Shown one piece after another: positions 29,051 through 38,700 of a stretch of DNA of 64,000 nt (position 1 is the first letter of the stretch; each line of letters begins with the position of its first letter). Position numbers and translations under genes: made by a program. The notes below the pieces were generated by a model, which was not told where the DNA came from, did no database searches, and was given only the letters and a program-made list of their open reading frames with translations. This DNA is from Paenarthrobacter aurescens TC1 (GTDB lineage: Bacteria > Actinomycetota > Actinomycetes > Actinomycetales > Micrococcaceae): positions 2,914,001-2,978,000 of the forward strand of contig CP000474.1 in NCBI GenBank assembly GCA_000014925.1, in the 5' to 3' direction.

Positions 29051-32000
29051 ATGGCTTTGGAGTGCACACTGGTACGCGCCCCTGGTGCCGCTGAAGCGAC
29101 GGACCCGGAGGAACTGAGCATCGCCGTCCCGGAAGGCACGTCCGGCGCCCACGTGCAGCAGCTTCTCTCGGCTGCGCGTGGAACCCGCCGACTCTCTGTC
29201 GGTGGACGACTCCTTGCCACACTTACGGTGGGACAACCTCCTCTTGTTTCGGGCGCCGTCATTGTTGATGCCGCTCCGCCGCATCGGAACGCGAACAGAG
29301 CGTCGTTGCCGCTGATGTTGCTCACTCACTCGGGGCCCGGAGCCGGCTCTGTCTTCCGGATTCAACGAGGCCAGTACCGAATCGGCAGGGCTGGTGCCGA
29401 AATTTCGGTGTCCGATCCCGGGATGTCCAGGGAACACGCCATATTGGAGGCTTCCAGCACAGCCCTGACCGTGAGGTCCGTCGGGGGTGCGAACCCGGTC
29501 TTCGTGAACAATCAACCCACCAATCGAAAGGTGTTGACCTCCTCGTCGACGATGCAATGTGGAAACTCCACCTTTACCGTCGTCACGGACAGTGGTCCCC
29601 TTCCATCGATTTCAGTCGACGCGGGTCGCTCCGTTGAAGAACCGCTCGCAGTACCTCATGCCAGCCGTCCCGGAAACCGTCTCGTAGTGGCATTGTCGAC
29701 CGGCCTACCGTTGGTTGCCGGCATCGGTCTGGCCCTTGTCACGGGAATCTGGATGTTCCTGGGATTCACCGCCATCTCAGCGATCAGCCTTCTCGTTCCG
29801 TTGGCCGCCGGGCGGAAGGCCCGCCGGGAGTGCAAACTCGCCATAGCGCATGCAGTCCAAGAGGACATAGAACGACGCCGTCGATGCTCGCCATCAGCTG
29901 CAGAGATGGTTGTGGCCGTCCACGGGGCTTCCGAGGCGCAAATGGTGGCCACCGAACCCGCAACAGGCGATGTCGGTCCAGCTCTGTCTGCGGCTTCACC
30001 GATAGGCGTCCACGCTGTGCGGGATGGCGCATGGCTCCGTCTCGGCACAACTCAAACGGCGGCGAACATTCGGCTGGTTCCCGACGATTCACAGTTCCGG
30101 TCACCATCCATTGGCGCCGCGCCAATTACTTTGGATCCCAGACATCCAGTGGTGACGCTCTGTGGCCACCCCGATCATACGGACGCCTTACTTCGTTTCG
30201 TATTGATGCAGCTAGTTGGTTTTCCCGGCTCTGCCAAAACGCCAGTGATAGTTTTGGGCCGGGCCGGAAGGTTGCCATTGAGCGCCCGATTCCTCCCCCG
30301 CGTCACCCTGGCAAGCACCTTGGATACCGCCCTCGCTGCCATGCAGCAGGCAGGCACCAGCGCGAACGGCAGGCTCATCATGGTTGATGATCCATCCCCT
30401 GAAGAAGCAAAACTCCTGTCCGCGCTCTTGAACGCCGCCCGACTCGCCGCGTGGCAAGTGATCAAGTGCTGCGCTCAGTCCAAACGCTCCGGTGTCTGCA
30501 TCGAAATTTCGCCATCCGGCACGGTGGGCTACTTGGAGGCAGGCGGCGAGCGCCGACCATTCATCCCGGATCTCGTGCCGGTCGAAGTTTTCGATAGCTA
30601 CTGTCGTCAGACACGGGCCACGGCTTTCGGTGAAGGACCCGGAACAAGCTCAACCATTCCTGATGAATGTTCGCTGGCTGAGTTACTCCCCCACGGGCAG
30701 CGCAGGGTGCTCCGGCGGTGGGCCGACGCATCCGGGCAAAACGGCCTCAGCGCTGTCTTGGGCAAGGGGCACGGCGGGCACATGATCTTCGACTTTAAGC
30801 TCGACGGTCCGCATCTCTTGGTTGCCGGAACCACTGGCTCGGGTAAATCCGAACTCTTGAGGACCCTTGTGGCTTCCATGGCACTGAGTGACTCTCCGGA
30901 TCGCACAACATTTTTGTTCTTTGATTTCAAAGGCGGATCAGGTTTGCGACCGCTTGCAGGCCTTCCCCACTGCGTCGGCCTGTTGACTGATCTCAGCAAG
31001 CATCACCTGGAACGCGCTCTTGTTTCCCTCCGCGGAGAAATCCGTCATCGCGAGGAGTTGTTCGCTGCTGCCTGTGTGTCTGATCTCGCCCAGTATCGGC
31101 GGACGGCTTCGCCCACCGATCCGAAGATCCCGCATCTGATCCTTGTCATTGATGAATTCCGCATGCTGGTTGACGAATCTCCAAGCACTCTGCGGGAGCT
31201 CATGCGAATCGCGGCCATCGGGCGCTCCCTGGGCATTCATTTGGTGATGGCGACCCAAAGACCCCAGGGAGCACTGACTGCCGATATTCGGGCAAACGTG
31301 ACCTCAAGCATCGCCCTACGCGTGCAATCGGAGGCCGAGTCCATGGACATCATCCACACTAAGGCTGCCGCCACCATAGGCGTAGCGGCTCCGGGGCGAG
31401 CCTATCTCGCCAGGGCTTCGTGCGACCCTGAAGAATTCCAGACGGCGTCCATCGCAGGCTCACCCGATATCGCGGTGTCTGGCGTAAGGCTGGACGGTTT
31501 CGGGCCAGCCGTGCAGCCAGCCACGCAGGCTTTGCAGCAGCGTTCCGGAGCCCTTACAACTGGCACCACCCAGGATTCCCTCCCGGATGGTGACCCCGAG
31601 TGGGTGGTTTCAACGGTAGAAGAAGCATGGCGCCGGCTGGGCAGACCACTCCCCCGGCGTCCTGTAGCCACGCCACTGCCCTCGTCGATCCTTTGGCATG
31701 ACAAACTGCCCGATTCAGCTGAAATCTTGGATCTGGCGACCAGCCCGGAAGGCCATTGGGCAGTAGGACCTTTGGCGATGCTCGACAGGCCGGCGAACCA
31801 AGTGGTGGAACCGCTGGTGTGGTCGCCGTCCAAAGACGGCCATCTGGCAATGATCGGCACCGATTCAAGTGGCATGCGGGAGTGCTTCAGGGCTGCGTCG
31901 GCGATGCTTGCGACTCAGAAACCCCAACCGCACCTCTATATCCTCGACGCAACGGGCACGCTGGACCATCTCACCGACGGGGGTCACCTCGGCGCGGCAG

Positions 32001-33208
32001 TTGGCCTGCACCAACTGCACCTCGCAGTGCGGGTTTTGAAGCGCCTCGCCACAGAAATGGAACATCGACGAAGTGCGGGCACGTCCGGAATGTCCAGTTC
32101 ACCTTTGGTCTTGATCGTGGCTGGGTGGTGCTCGTGGGCTACGGCACTCAGAAGCGGGCCTTTCGCCTACGCAGAAGGAATTTTGCAGGACATCGTTCGG
32201 GACGGTTGTTCCCTTGGCGTCACTGTGCTTATTTCAGGGGAGCGGGAACTCGTCAGCTCACGCTTTTTTGCCGCCATACAGAACCGCGCCTACTTTCCTT
32301 CGGGATCCACTGAAGAGTCGCGGTTCCACTGGCCGCGCCTCCCTGAGGTGGAGTCATTCCCCGGGCGCGCCGTCGTTATGGGGAATTTTACAAAGGAGCA
32401 CGCTACCGTGGCACAGTTTCGCGGGGCTCCGGACAATGGACGCTGGCCGTTTGCTGATCTGACGCCGTCTGAACCGCCGTTCCGGATACGGCCGCTTCCT
32501 GAGCTTCTCCGTAGTGAGGACTTCCATGATTTGGTGGCGCCGCCCCAGGCACAAGGACTGCCATCAGGATCAGGATCAGGCTCCGGCTCGGCGGCCGATC
32601 ATGGAGCAGGAGCCCACTTCGCAACCGGCTACGCAGTGGGTCCACTCTGGATCGGAGTCGGAGGAGACGAAGCCCTCCCCGTGTCCATGCCTCTGCGGGA
32701 ACATGGAGTCAGCACCGTCCTCGGTGGTCCTCGCTCTGGAAAAAGCTCCGTTCTGGCATCGCTTCACACCCTGAATCCCGTGGTTCCATGGGTGTTCCCG
32801 CCCGATGCAGCGTTCGCCGGCTCTTTCTGGGCCTTCGTGGCGTCCCAGGTTGCTGCGGACACCCTGGACCCCCACAGCATCCTGTTGGTGGACGACGCCG
32901 ATCTGCTGGATCACCAAGGCCGACAGGCCTTGGCTGCCGTGGTGGGCAAAGTCCGTGGCATCATCCTGACAGCAACACCGGGGCCTGCCCTGCTCCATCA
33001 GCTGCCGCTTGCGAAGGAAGCGCAGGCTTCCAGCGCGGGTTTGGTTTTGAATCCCGCAACGCCCCACGACGCCGAACTCCTCGGAGTGAGGTTGGAAGTC
33101 GGTCGCGCAGGGTGCCCTGGTCGCGGCTTTCTCATCGACGGCGCAGAGGTGACACCTGTGCAAGCCGTACTCACCACAAGCTTTCCTCCGCCGTCCCAAT
33201 CTCACTGA
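29051..33208 (+). CDS. FHA-domain FtsK/SpoIIIE ATPase, EssC/EccC-like
   Basis: A 1385-residue membrane ATPase with the layout of the type VII secretion motor EssC. Residues ~1-80 form a small N-terminal domain and ~85-180 an FHA domain (YRIGRAGAEISVSDPGMSREH). Two helices follow at ~213-255. The first FtsK-type ATPase domain is intact: Walker A GTTGSGKS (593-600), DFKGGSG and VIDEF (Asp701, Glu702). The second is degenerate (GTDSSGMRE in place of Walker A). The third has GGPRSGKS (1225-1232) and LLVDDADLL. A Ser/Gly linker precedes the third domain. No WXG100 substrate or other T7SS gene is near, so substrate and function are unknown. ATG 29051 follows AGAGGA; divergent from the wbpD-like gene. 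Confidence 0.85.
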   Translation: MALECTLVRAPGAAEATDPEELSIAVPEGTSGAHVQQLLSAARGTRRLSVGGRLLATLTVGQPPLVSGAVIVDAAPPHRNANRASLPLMLLTHSGPGAGSVFRIQRGQYRIGRAGAEISVSDPGMSREHAILEASSTALTVRSVGGANPVFVNNQPTNRKVLTSSSTMQCGNSTFTVVTDSGPLPSISVDAGRSVEEPLAVPHASRPGNRLVVALSTGLPLVAGIGLALVTGIWMFLGFTAISAISLLVPLAAGRKARRECKLAIAHAVQEDIERRRRCSPSAAEMVVAVHGASEAQMVATEPATGDVGPALSAASPIGVHAVRDGAWLRLGTTQTAANIRLVPDDSQFRSPSIGAAPITLDPRHPVVTLCGHPDHTDALLRFVLMQLVGFPGSAKTPVIVLGRAGRLPLSARFLPRVTLASTLDTALAAMQQAGTSANGRLIMVDDPSPEEAKLLSALLNAARLAAWQVIKCCAQSKRSGVCIEISPSGTVGYLEAGGERRPFIPDLVPVEVFDSYCRQTRATAFGEGPGTSSTIPDECSLAELLPHGQRRVLRRWADASGQNGLSAVLGKGHGGHMIFDFKLDGPHLLVAGTTGSGKSELLRTLVASMALSDSPDRTTFLFFDFKGGSGLRPLAGLPHCVGLLTDLSKHHLERALVSLRGEIRHREELFAAACVSDLAQYRRTASPTDPKIPHLILVIDEFRMLVDESPSTLRELMRIAAIGRSLGIHLVMATQRPQGALTADIRANVTSSIALRVQSEAESMDIIHTKAAATIGVAAPGRAYLARASCDPEEFQTASIAGSPDIAVSGVRLDGFGPAVQPATQALQQRSGALTTGTTQDSLPDGDPEWVVSTVEEAWRRLGRPLPRRPVATPLPSSILWHDKLPDSAEILDLATSPEGHWAVGPLAMLDRPANQVVEPLVWSPSKDGHLAMIGTDSSGMRECFRAASAMLATQKPQPHLYILDATGTLDHLTDGGHLGAAVGLHQLHLAVRVLKRLATEMEHRRSAGTSGMSSSPLVLIVAGWCSWATALRSGPFAYAEGILQDIVRDGCSLGVTVLISGERELVSSRFFAAIQNRAYFPSGSTEESRFHWPRLPEVESFPGRAVVMGNFTKEHATVAQFRGAPDNGRWPFADLTPSEPPFRIRPLPELLRSEDFHDLVAPPQAQGLPSGSGSGSGSAADHGAGAHFATGYAVGPLWIGVGGDEALPVSMPLREHGVSTVLGGPRSGKSSVLASLHTLNPVVPWVFPPDAAFAGSFWAFVASQVAADTLDPHSILLVDDADLLDHQGRQALAAVVGKVRGIILTATPGPALLHQLPLAKEAQASSAGLVLNPATPHDAELLGVRLEVGRAGCPGRGFLIDGAEVTPVQAVLTTSFPPPSQSH
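32564..32587 (+). repeat. Six-base coding repeat for a Ser-Gly linker
   Basis: TCAGGA, TCAGGA, TCAGGC, TCCGGC: four units encoding alternating Ser-Gly in the EssC-like protein just before its third ATPase domain. A flexible linker and a possible slippage site. Confidence 0.75.
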
Positions 33209-33226
33209 GCCCCGGTCAGGAGCCGT

Positions 33227-33715
33227 CTAGAGTGCCGCGGTGGTGCCCCCGGTTCTTGAGGCATAGGCCACCACGTCCTTCTGAAAAAGGAAGATGATCG
33301 CGGCCACCGCTGGAATAAGCATCGCCAGCCCCGGCAACAGCAGCCCACCAGTTACGGTAGGAAAACCAATGGTGAGGACGAACAACTGGGCCACCAACGC
33401 TGCCGCACGCGTCCATCTGTAGCCGCGGAACAAGAAATGGCTCACGGCGAATAGCCACGTAGAGAAGGCCAGCAGTAGTCCAAGGGTGAACACTGCCCCC
33501 CAAAAGGTCAGGACTGGCGCCCCGCTCAAGAGTTCGAAGGCGTACCAGGCAGCGGCGCCGAGAAGGGCTAGCGCTTCAAGCCCAACAACCACCGAGATAA
33601 TGACAATTCCCAGTGGACGGCGACCGGCACCAGGGCTGTTCGCCGGTGCATCAAAATCGTCACTTCCGTCCGGGCCGGACGCGGGTTGGGCTGGGTTTAC
33701 GGGAGGTCTTGACAC
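33227..33715 (-). CDS. Small membrane protein of unknown function
   Basis: A 162-residue protein with a Pro/Ser/Asp-rich N terminus of about 33 residues, then four hydrophobic segments (LGIVIISVVVGLEALALLGA; FWGAVFTLGLLLAFSTWLFA; AAALVAQLFVLTIGF; LLLPGLAMLIPAVAAIIFLF). Short loops and a basic segment between helices 2 and 3 (RGYRWTRA). It is convergent with the EssC-like gene, with 18 bases between stops, and divergent from whiB1. Conserved-hypothetical in character; I do not recognise a functional family. Confidence 0.8.
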   Translation of the reverse strand: MSRPPVNPAQPASGPDGSDDFDAPANSPGAGRRPLGIVIISVVVGLEALALLGAAAWYAFELLSGAPVLTFWGAVFTLGLLLAFSTWLFAVSHFLFRGYRWTRAAALVAQLFVLTIGFPTVTGGLLLPGLAMLIPAVAAIIFLFQKDVVAYASRTGGTTAAL

Positions 33716-33813
33716 ACTGGCACACTACCGGACATAGTCATCTAGCAGTGAGGGCACTGGCGGCTGATGTGATGCATCGCTCACGGATTCCGAGCATTTC
33801 GACCACTAACACC

Positions 33814-33827
33814 CCTTGTTTACAAGG
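33814..33827. promoter_or_regulatory. 14-bp palindrome upstream of whiB1
   Basis: CCTTGTTTACAAGG is a perfect palindrome 127 bases before the whiB1 ATG. It overlaps the left arm of a second imperfect inverted repeat (CAAGGCGTT at 33824-33832 with AACGCTTG at 33838-33845). It could be an operator; no regulator is assigned. Confidence 0.4.
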
Positions 33828-33834
33828 CGTTAAC

Positions 33835-33948
33835 ATGAAACGCTTGACTCAGACGACCAAGGGGGCCCATGCGGGCCCCTTTCCTTTGGAGCCTCTCGTG
33901 AATGTTTTCACAAAAGGCTCATCTAGTTCTCACGAATGGAGTGACTGA
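33835..33948 (+). CDS. Possible 37-residue leader ORF upstream of whiB1
   Basis: An ATG at 33835 opens a short frame (MKRLTQTTKG ... SSSSHEWSD) that stops at 33948, five bases before the whiB1 ATG. AAGG lies about eight bases upstream. The frame runs across the terminator-like hairpin at 33859-33883 and the CRP-type site. It may be a translated leader or chance; if the whiB1 promoter lies after the CRP site it would not be on the main transcript. Confidence 0.25.
   Translation: MKRLTQTTKGAHAGPFPLEPLVNVFTKGSSSSHEWSD
33859..33883 (+). terminator. Terminator-like hairpin in the whiB1 leader
   Basis: A ten-bp stem with one G-T pair (AAGGGGGCCC with GGGCCCCTTT, loop ATGC) is followed by CCTTTGG. 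It lies 71 bases upstream of the whiB1 start and could end a short leader RNA or attenuate whiB1. Confidence 0.5.
33897..33912. promoter_or_regulatory. CRP-type binding site upstream of whiB1
   Basis: CGTGAATGTTTTCACA matches the CRP/GlxR consensus TGTGA-N6-TCACA at nine of ten positions and lies 42 bases before the whiB1 ATG. CRP control of whiB1 is established in Mycobacterium tuberculosis. A weak -10-like TCTAGT at 33922-33927 follows. Confidence 0.55.
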
Positions 33949-33953
33949 TCAGC

Positions 33954-34202
33954 ATGGATTGGCGTAATCGCGCAGCCTGCCTCGACAAGGACCCGGAGCT
34001 CTTTTTCCCAGTCGGCAACACGGGACCCGCACTTCTGCAGATCGAGGAAGCCAAAAGCGTCTGCCGCCGCTGCCCTGTAGTAGACACCTGCCTCCAGTGG
34101 GCCTTGGAGTCCGGACAGGACGCCGGTGTTTGGGGCGGTATGAGTGAAGACGAACGGCGGGCACTCAAGCGTCGCGCTGCACGCGCACGGCGCGCTTCCT
34201 AA
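33954..34202 (+). CDS. whiB1: WhiB-family iron-sulfur regulator, WhiB1-type
   Basis: An 82-residue WhiB protein. The four cluster-ligating cysteines are Cys9, Cys37, Cys40 and Cys46 (CxxC between the second and third), followed by GVWGGMSEDERR and a basic C terminus (RRAARARRAS) that binds DNA. Small size, the N-terminal MDWRNRAACL and the neighbouring PdtaS-like gene match the WhiB1 group, an essential nitric-oxide-sensitive partner of the primary sigma factor in mycobacteria. ATG 33954 lies 12 bases after GGAG. The leader contains a CRP-type site, a palindrome and a hairpin. A strong bidirectional terminator follows. Confidence 0.93.
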   Translation: MDWRNRAACLDKDPELFFPVGNTGPALLQIEEAKSVCRRCPVVDTCLQWALESGQDAGVWGGMSEDERRALKRRAARARRAS

Positions 34203-34214
34203 CTCACGGCACAA

Positions 34215-34257
34215 GAAAGGCCGCGGACCATCCGGTCCGCGGCCTTTCTTTGTTTTC
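34215..34257. terminator. Bidirectional terminator between whiB1 and the PdtaS-like kinase gene
   Basis: A perfect 16-bp stem (AGAAAGGCCGCGGACC and complement, loop ATCC) with TTGTTTT on the plus strand; it sits between convergent genes and can serve both. Confidence 0.93.
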
Positions 34258-34291
34258 TGCTCTTGTGATCGAGTCGAAATTGCTCTCGGAG

Positions 34292-35761
34292 CTATGCCCT
34301 GGCGAGGTTGAGGACGATTTCGACGGCGGTCCCGCCGCCTTCGCGCGGGCTCCATTGAATGGATCCACCGAGCTCGCTGGTCACGAGTGTACGGACAATC
34401 TGCAGGCCCAATCCCTCGGTGTACTGGCCATCCGGAAGGCCGACGCCGTCGTCGGCTATGGTCACGGTCAAAAATTCGTCGTTGCCGTCGCCATCTGCCC
34501 GGTCCGCCAGCAACCAGACGGTTCCTGTGCGCCCCTCCAGTCCATGCTCGACGGCATTGGTGACCAGCTCGTTGATGACCAAAGCCAGTGGTGTGGCAAA
34601 ATCACTGGGCAATTCGCCGAACAGGCCTGAACGTTCCGTTCGCACCTGCTGGGACGGTGAAGCCACTTCGGCTGACAGCCTGAATTGGCGCCCGATCAGT
34701 TCGTCAAAGTCGACACTCTGCGTCAACCCTTGGGAGAGGGTCTCATGGACGAGTGCGATCGTGGCCACGCGCCGCATGGCTTGTTCCAGCCCCTGTTTTG
34801 CTTCGTCACTGACCATTCGCCGTGATTGCATCCGGAGTAGAGCTGCCACAGTCTGAAGATTGTTCTTGACCCTGTGATGGATTTCCCGAATGGTGGCGTC
34901 CTTGGTAACAAGCTCCATTTCCCTGCGCCGTAATTCTGAGACATCGCGGCAAAGGACAAGGGCTCCGAAACGGTGCTGTTCGTCGCGCAAAGGAATGGCC
35001 CGAAGGGAAAGACTGACACCCCTTGACTCGATCTCGCTGCGCCAGGGCATCCGCCCGGTCACAACCAGGGGCAATGTCTCGTCCACCATTCGCCGGTCCT
35101 TCAGAAGCCCGGCAGTCACCTCAGCCAGCGACCGCCCCTCCAGAGATTCAACTTCGCCGAGCCGACGGAACGCTGACACGCCATTGGGGCTCGCATACTG
35201 CACTATGCCCTCGGCGTCGAGCCTGATGAGGCCGTCGCCGACTCGCGGCGCTCCTCGACGCGAGCCCGTTGGAGAGGCAAAGTCGGGCCATAGGCCCAAC
35301 GTTCCCATCCGCAAGAGATCATAGGCACACTGGCGATACGTGAGTTCCAGCCTGGACGGCATGCGGGAACTGGACAGGTCCATATGGGACGTCACAACCG
35401 CAAGTGTTCTGCCGTTGCGCACCATAGGAACAGCCTCAACCCGGAGTGCCATCTCGCTGCTCCAGCTTGTTTCACTGGAGCGCTCTATCGATCGGCTGTT
35501 CCAAGCTTTGTCCACAAGGGGGCGAAGATCCGAGCGGATGCCCTCTCCCACGAAGTCCGCGTGGAACACCGTATGTGATGTCGACGGACGGACGTGGGCG
35601 AGGGCAATGTAGCCGAACTCCGGATGCGGGAACCACAAAGCGAGGTCCGCGAATGCCAAGTCAGCGACCATTTGCCAGTCACCGACGAGGAGGTGCAGCC
35701 ATTCGGCATCTCCAGGCCCGAAATCAGCGTGTTCCCTGATGGGGTCTGTAAAGATTGCCAC
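34292..35761 (-). CDS. pdtaS: PdtaS-like sensor histidine kinase
   Basis: A 489-residue cytosolic histidine kinase with no membrane segments. An N-terminal GAF-like domain (~1-155) precedes a PAS domain (~175-275), the HisKA_2-type dimerisation domain with EIHHRVKNNLQT (His295/296) and a HATPase_c domain (LVINELVTNAVEHGLEG, DDGVGLP, GLGLQIVRTL). PdtaS phosphorylates PdtaR, an ANTAR-type antiterminator, in mycobacteria; no pdtaR gene is in the window. The start is GTG 35761 after GGAGG. It follows the glutamate dehydrogenase gene by 31 bases on the same strand, so cotranscription is possible. Confidence 0.92.
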   Translation of the reverse strand: MAIFTDPIREHADFGPGDAEWLHLLVGDWQMVADLAFADLALWFPHPEFGYIALAHVRPSTSHTVFHADFVGEGIRSDLRPLVDKAWNSRSIERSSETSWSSEMALRVEAVPMVRNGRTLAVVTSHMDLSSSRMPSRLELTYRQCAYDLLRMGTLGLWPDFASPTGSRRGAPRVGDGLIRLDAEGIVQYASPNGVSAFRRLGEVESLEGRSLAEVTAGLLKDRRMVDETLPLVVTGRMPWRSEIESRGVSLSLRAIPLRDEQHRFGALVLCRDVSELRRREMELVTKDATIREIHHRVKNNLQTVAALLRMQSRRMVSDEAKQGLEQAMRRVATIALVHETLSQGLTQSVDFDELIGRQFRLSAEVASPSQQVRTERSGLFGELPSDFATPLALVINELVTNAVEHGLEGRTGTVWLLADRADGDGNDEFLTVTIADDGVGLPDGQYTEGLGLQIVRTLVTSELGGSIQWSPREGGGTAVEIVLNLARA

Positions 35762-35792
35762 TGCACCTCCATTTGCGACGCCGGGACTGACC

Positions 35793-38700
35793 CTAGCGTC
35801 GAACGATTGACCTCAAGAGCCTTAATGCTACCGACAGTGAAGCCATGTCGTCGGCTTCGAGCGCGTTGACCTCATCAAACATGGTCTTGGCGCGTCCCAG
35901 TTGTTCGGCATTCTGCCCTTCCCAGGCCTTGAGCCGATCTTCCGCCGCACCGCCGGACTCTGTCGATTCGAGGACCGACGTCGTCATATCCGCCACCGTC
36001 GAGTACAAGTCATCACGGAGAGCTGCACGTGCCAAAGCCTGCCAACGGTCATCACGAGGCAAAGAGCTGATTCGTTCCAGCAGAGAATCCACATGGAAGC
36101 GGTTGAACACCGTGTAGTAGACGTGCGCCACGTCCTCGACGCCCTCGTTTCCGGTTTGGGCAATCCGCGCAATGTCCAGGAGTGCGTAGCTCTCGAACAG
36201 CTCAGCCCACCTGTGTGCAAGATGATCCGGCAGTTCCCAGCCACGGGCTTTATCCAACCATCCGGAGATGCGGACCTTGTCCTCACCACGGAGGTAGTCA
36301 AGAAGCCTGGCCCTCAGCGGAGACAACATGGGCTTGAAGGACTCCACGACGTCCGAAATAGGCTGAGAACCCATCCCCTGCCCCAATACCCAACGCACAG
36401 CCCGGTCGAGCAACCGGCGGATGTCCAGATGGACTTCACTCCAATGCTCGGTGGGGAAGGACGCCGGAAGAGCATTCAGTTCGGCAACCATGGGGTCGAG
36501 GTCGTAGATTTCACGCAGCGCCACGAAGGCCTTGGCAACAGCCACCTCATTGGCCGAGGTTTCTTCAATGGCCCGGAAGGCGAAGGTGATGCCGCCCAGG
36601 TTAATGATGTCGTTGGCGACTACAGTGGCGATAATCTCGCGCCGCAGCGGGTGGGAGTCCAATTCGGCATCGAATTTCTCCCGCAACTGCTTCGGGAAGT
36701 ATTCACGGATTGTGCCGGCAAACCAGGGATCGTCGGCGAGGTTGCTGTCCCGCAACGCTGCTGCGAGCTCGATCTTTGCGTATGCGGCCAAGACCGCCAG
36801 CTCGGGAGACGTGAGTCCTTGTCCCTGCTCCAACCTTGACCGGAGCGTTTCTGTGGTGGGGAGTGCCTCAAGATCGCGCTTGAGGTCGGCAGACTTCTCC
36901 AGCCAGTCCATGAGGCGCTCGTAACTTGGGCTCCAGTCCGCTACCCGGGTCCGATCGTTGAGGAGCAGGATGTTCTGGTCGATGTTGTCCTGGAGGACGA
37001 GCCGTCCCACCTCATCGGTCATGTCGGCCAGGAAGCTGGCTCTTTCGGCGGAATCGAGCTTGCCGGCCGCCACCATCCGGTCAACGAAGATCTTGATGTT
37101 GACCTCATGGTCGGAGCAGTCCACGCCAGCGGAGTTATCGATTGCATCTGTATTCAGGATGACGCCTTGCAAAGCGGCTTCGATGCGACCCCGTTGGGTC
37201 AGTCCCAGGTTTCCGCCTTCGCCCACAACTTTGACCCGCAGATCCCGACCGTCCACGCGGATAGCGTCGTTGGCTTTGTCACCGACAGCAGCATGGGTTT
37301 CCGTACTGGCCTTGACGTAGGTTCCGATACCGCCGTTGTAGAGGAGATCGGCCGGCGCCAGCAAGATTGCACGAAGAAGTTCCGGGGGGCTGAGCTGCGT
37401 CGTTCCGTCCGGCAGGCCCAAGGCCTTGCGTACCTGGTCCGAGACCGGGATGGTCTTGGCCTGGCGTGAATAAACGCCGCCGCCTTCGCTGATGAGAGTC
37501 CGGTCGTAGTCGTCCCAGGAAGACCGGGGCAATTCGAACAGCCTTTGCCGCTCGGCAAACGATGCAGCAGCTTCGGGTGAGGGATCCAGGAAGATGTGGC
37601 GGTGGTCAAATGCGGCTAGGAGCCGGATATGGCGGGAAAGCAACATCCCATTGCCGAACACGTCCCCGGACATGTCGCCCACACCAACCACCGTGAATTC
37701 CTCGGTCTGGGTGTCCAGGTCGAGCTCACTGAAGTGCCTCTTGACTGATTCCCATGCTCCACGCGCCGTGATGCCCATCGCCTTGTGGTCATAACCGACT
37801 GAGCCACCCGAGGCAAACGCGTCACCGAGCCAGAAACCGTATTCGGCCGCCAGCCCGTTGGCGGTGTCGGAGAACGTGGCGGTGCCCTTGTCTGCTGCCA
37901 CTACCAAGTAGGAGTCGTCACCGTCGTGCCGAACAACGTCCGACGGCGGTACAAGCCTTTCGCCGTCCGCCGACGTCACGAGGTTGTCGGTAATATCCAA
38001 CAGACCCCGGATGAAGGTCTTGTAGCTTTCGATTCCTTCGGCCATCCAGGCCGCCCGGTCCACTGCGGGGTTGGGCAGTTTCTTCGCAAAGAATCCTCCC
38101 TTGGCTCCCGTAGGAACAATGACAGCATTCTTGACCGTCTGTGCCTTCACCAGGCCCAGGATCTCGGTGCGGAAATCCTCCCTGCGGTCCGACCAACGGA
38201 GGCCACCTCGGGCCACCTTCCCGAAACGGAGGTGCACGCCCTCCACCCTCGGTGAGTAGACCCAGATCTCGAACATCGGACGTGGGAAAGGCAGCCCGTC
38301 AATCGACGTGGGGTCCAGCTTGAAGCTGAGGTATTCCTTGTTCTGGTAGTAGTTGGTCCGCAGAGTCGACTCAATAAGATTCACGAAGGTGCGCAGGACG
38401 CGATCCGCATCCAACGTGGCCACCTGCTCTATTGACTCCGCGAGGGCTGCCCGCGCAGCGGCTTGGCGTTCAGGCCGCTGTTCTTCCGCAACAGTGGGAT
38501 CGAAGCGCGCAGAGAAGAGCTCGTTAAGCCCACGTGCAACATCAGGGTTGCCCAGAAGGGTATCAGCGATGAATCCGAAGGAGTTGGTGTTTCCCATTTG
38601 CCGCATGTATTTGGCATAGGCCCGGAGAACCACCACTTGACGCCAATGAATTCCTTCACGGAGCACCAGTCGGTCAAAGTTATCCGATTCAACAGCACCC

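Noticed and set aside
29051..33208. A complete type VII secretion locus
   Set aside because: Only the ATPase is present; no WXG100, EccB, EccD, EccE or mycosin gene occurs on either side within the window.
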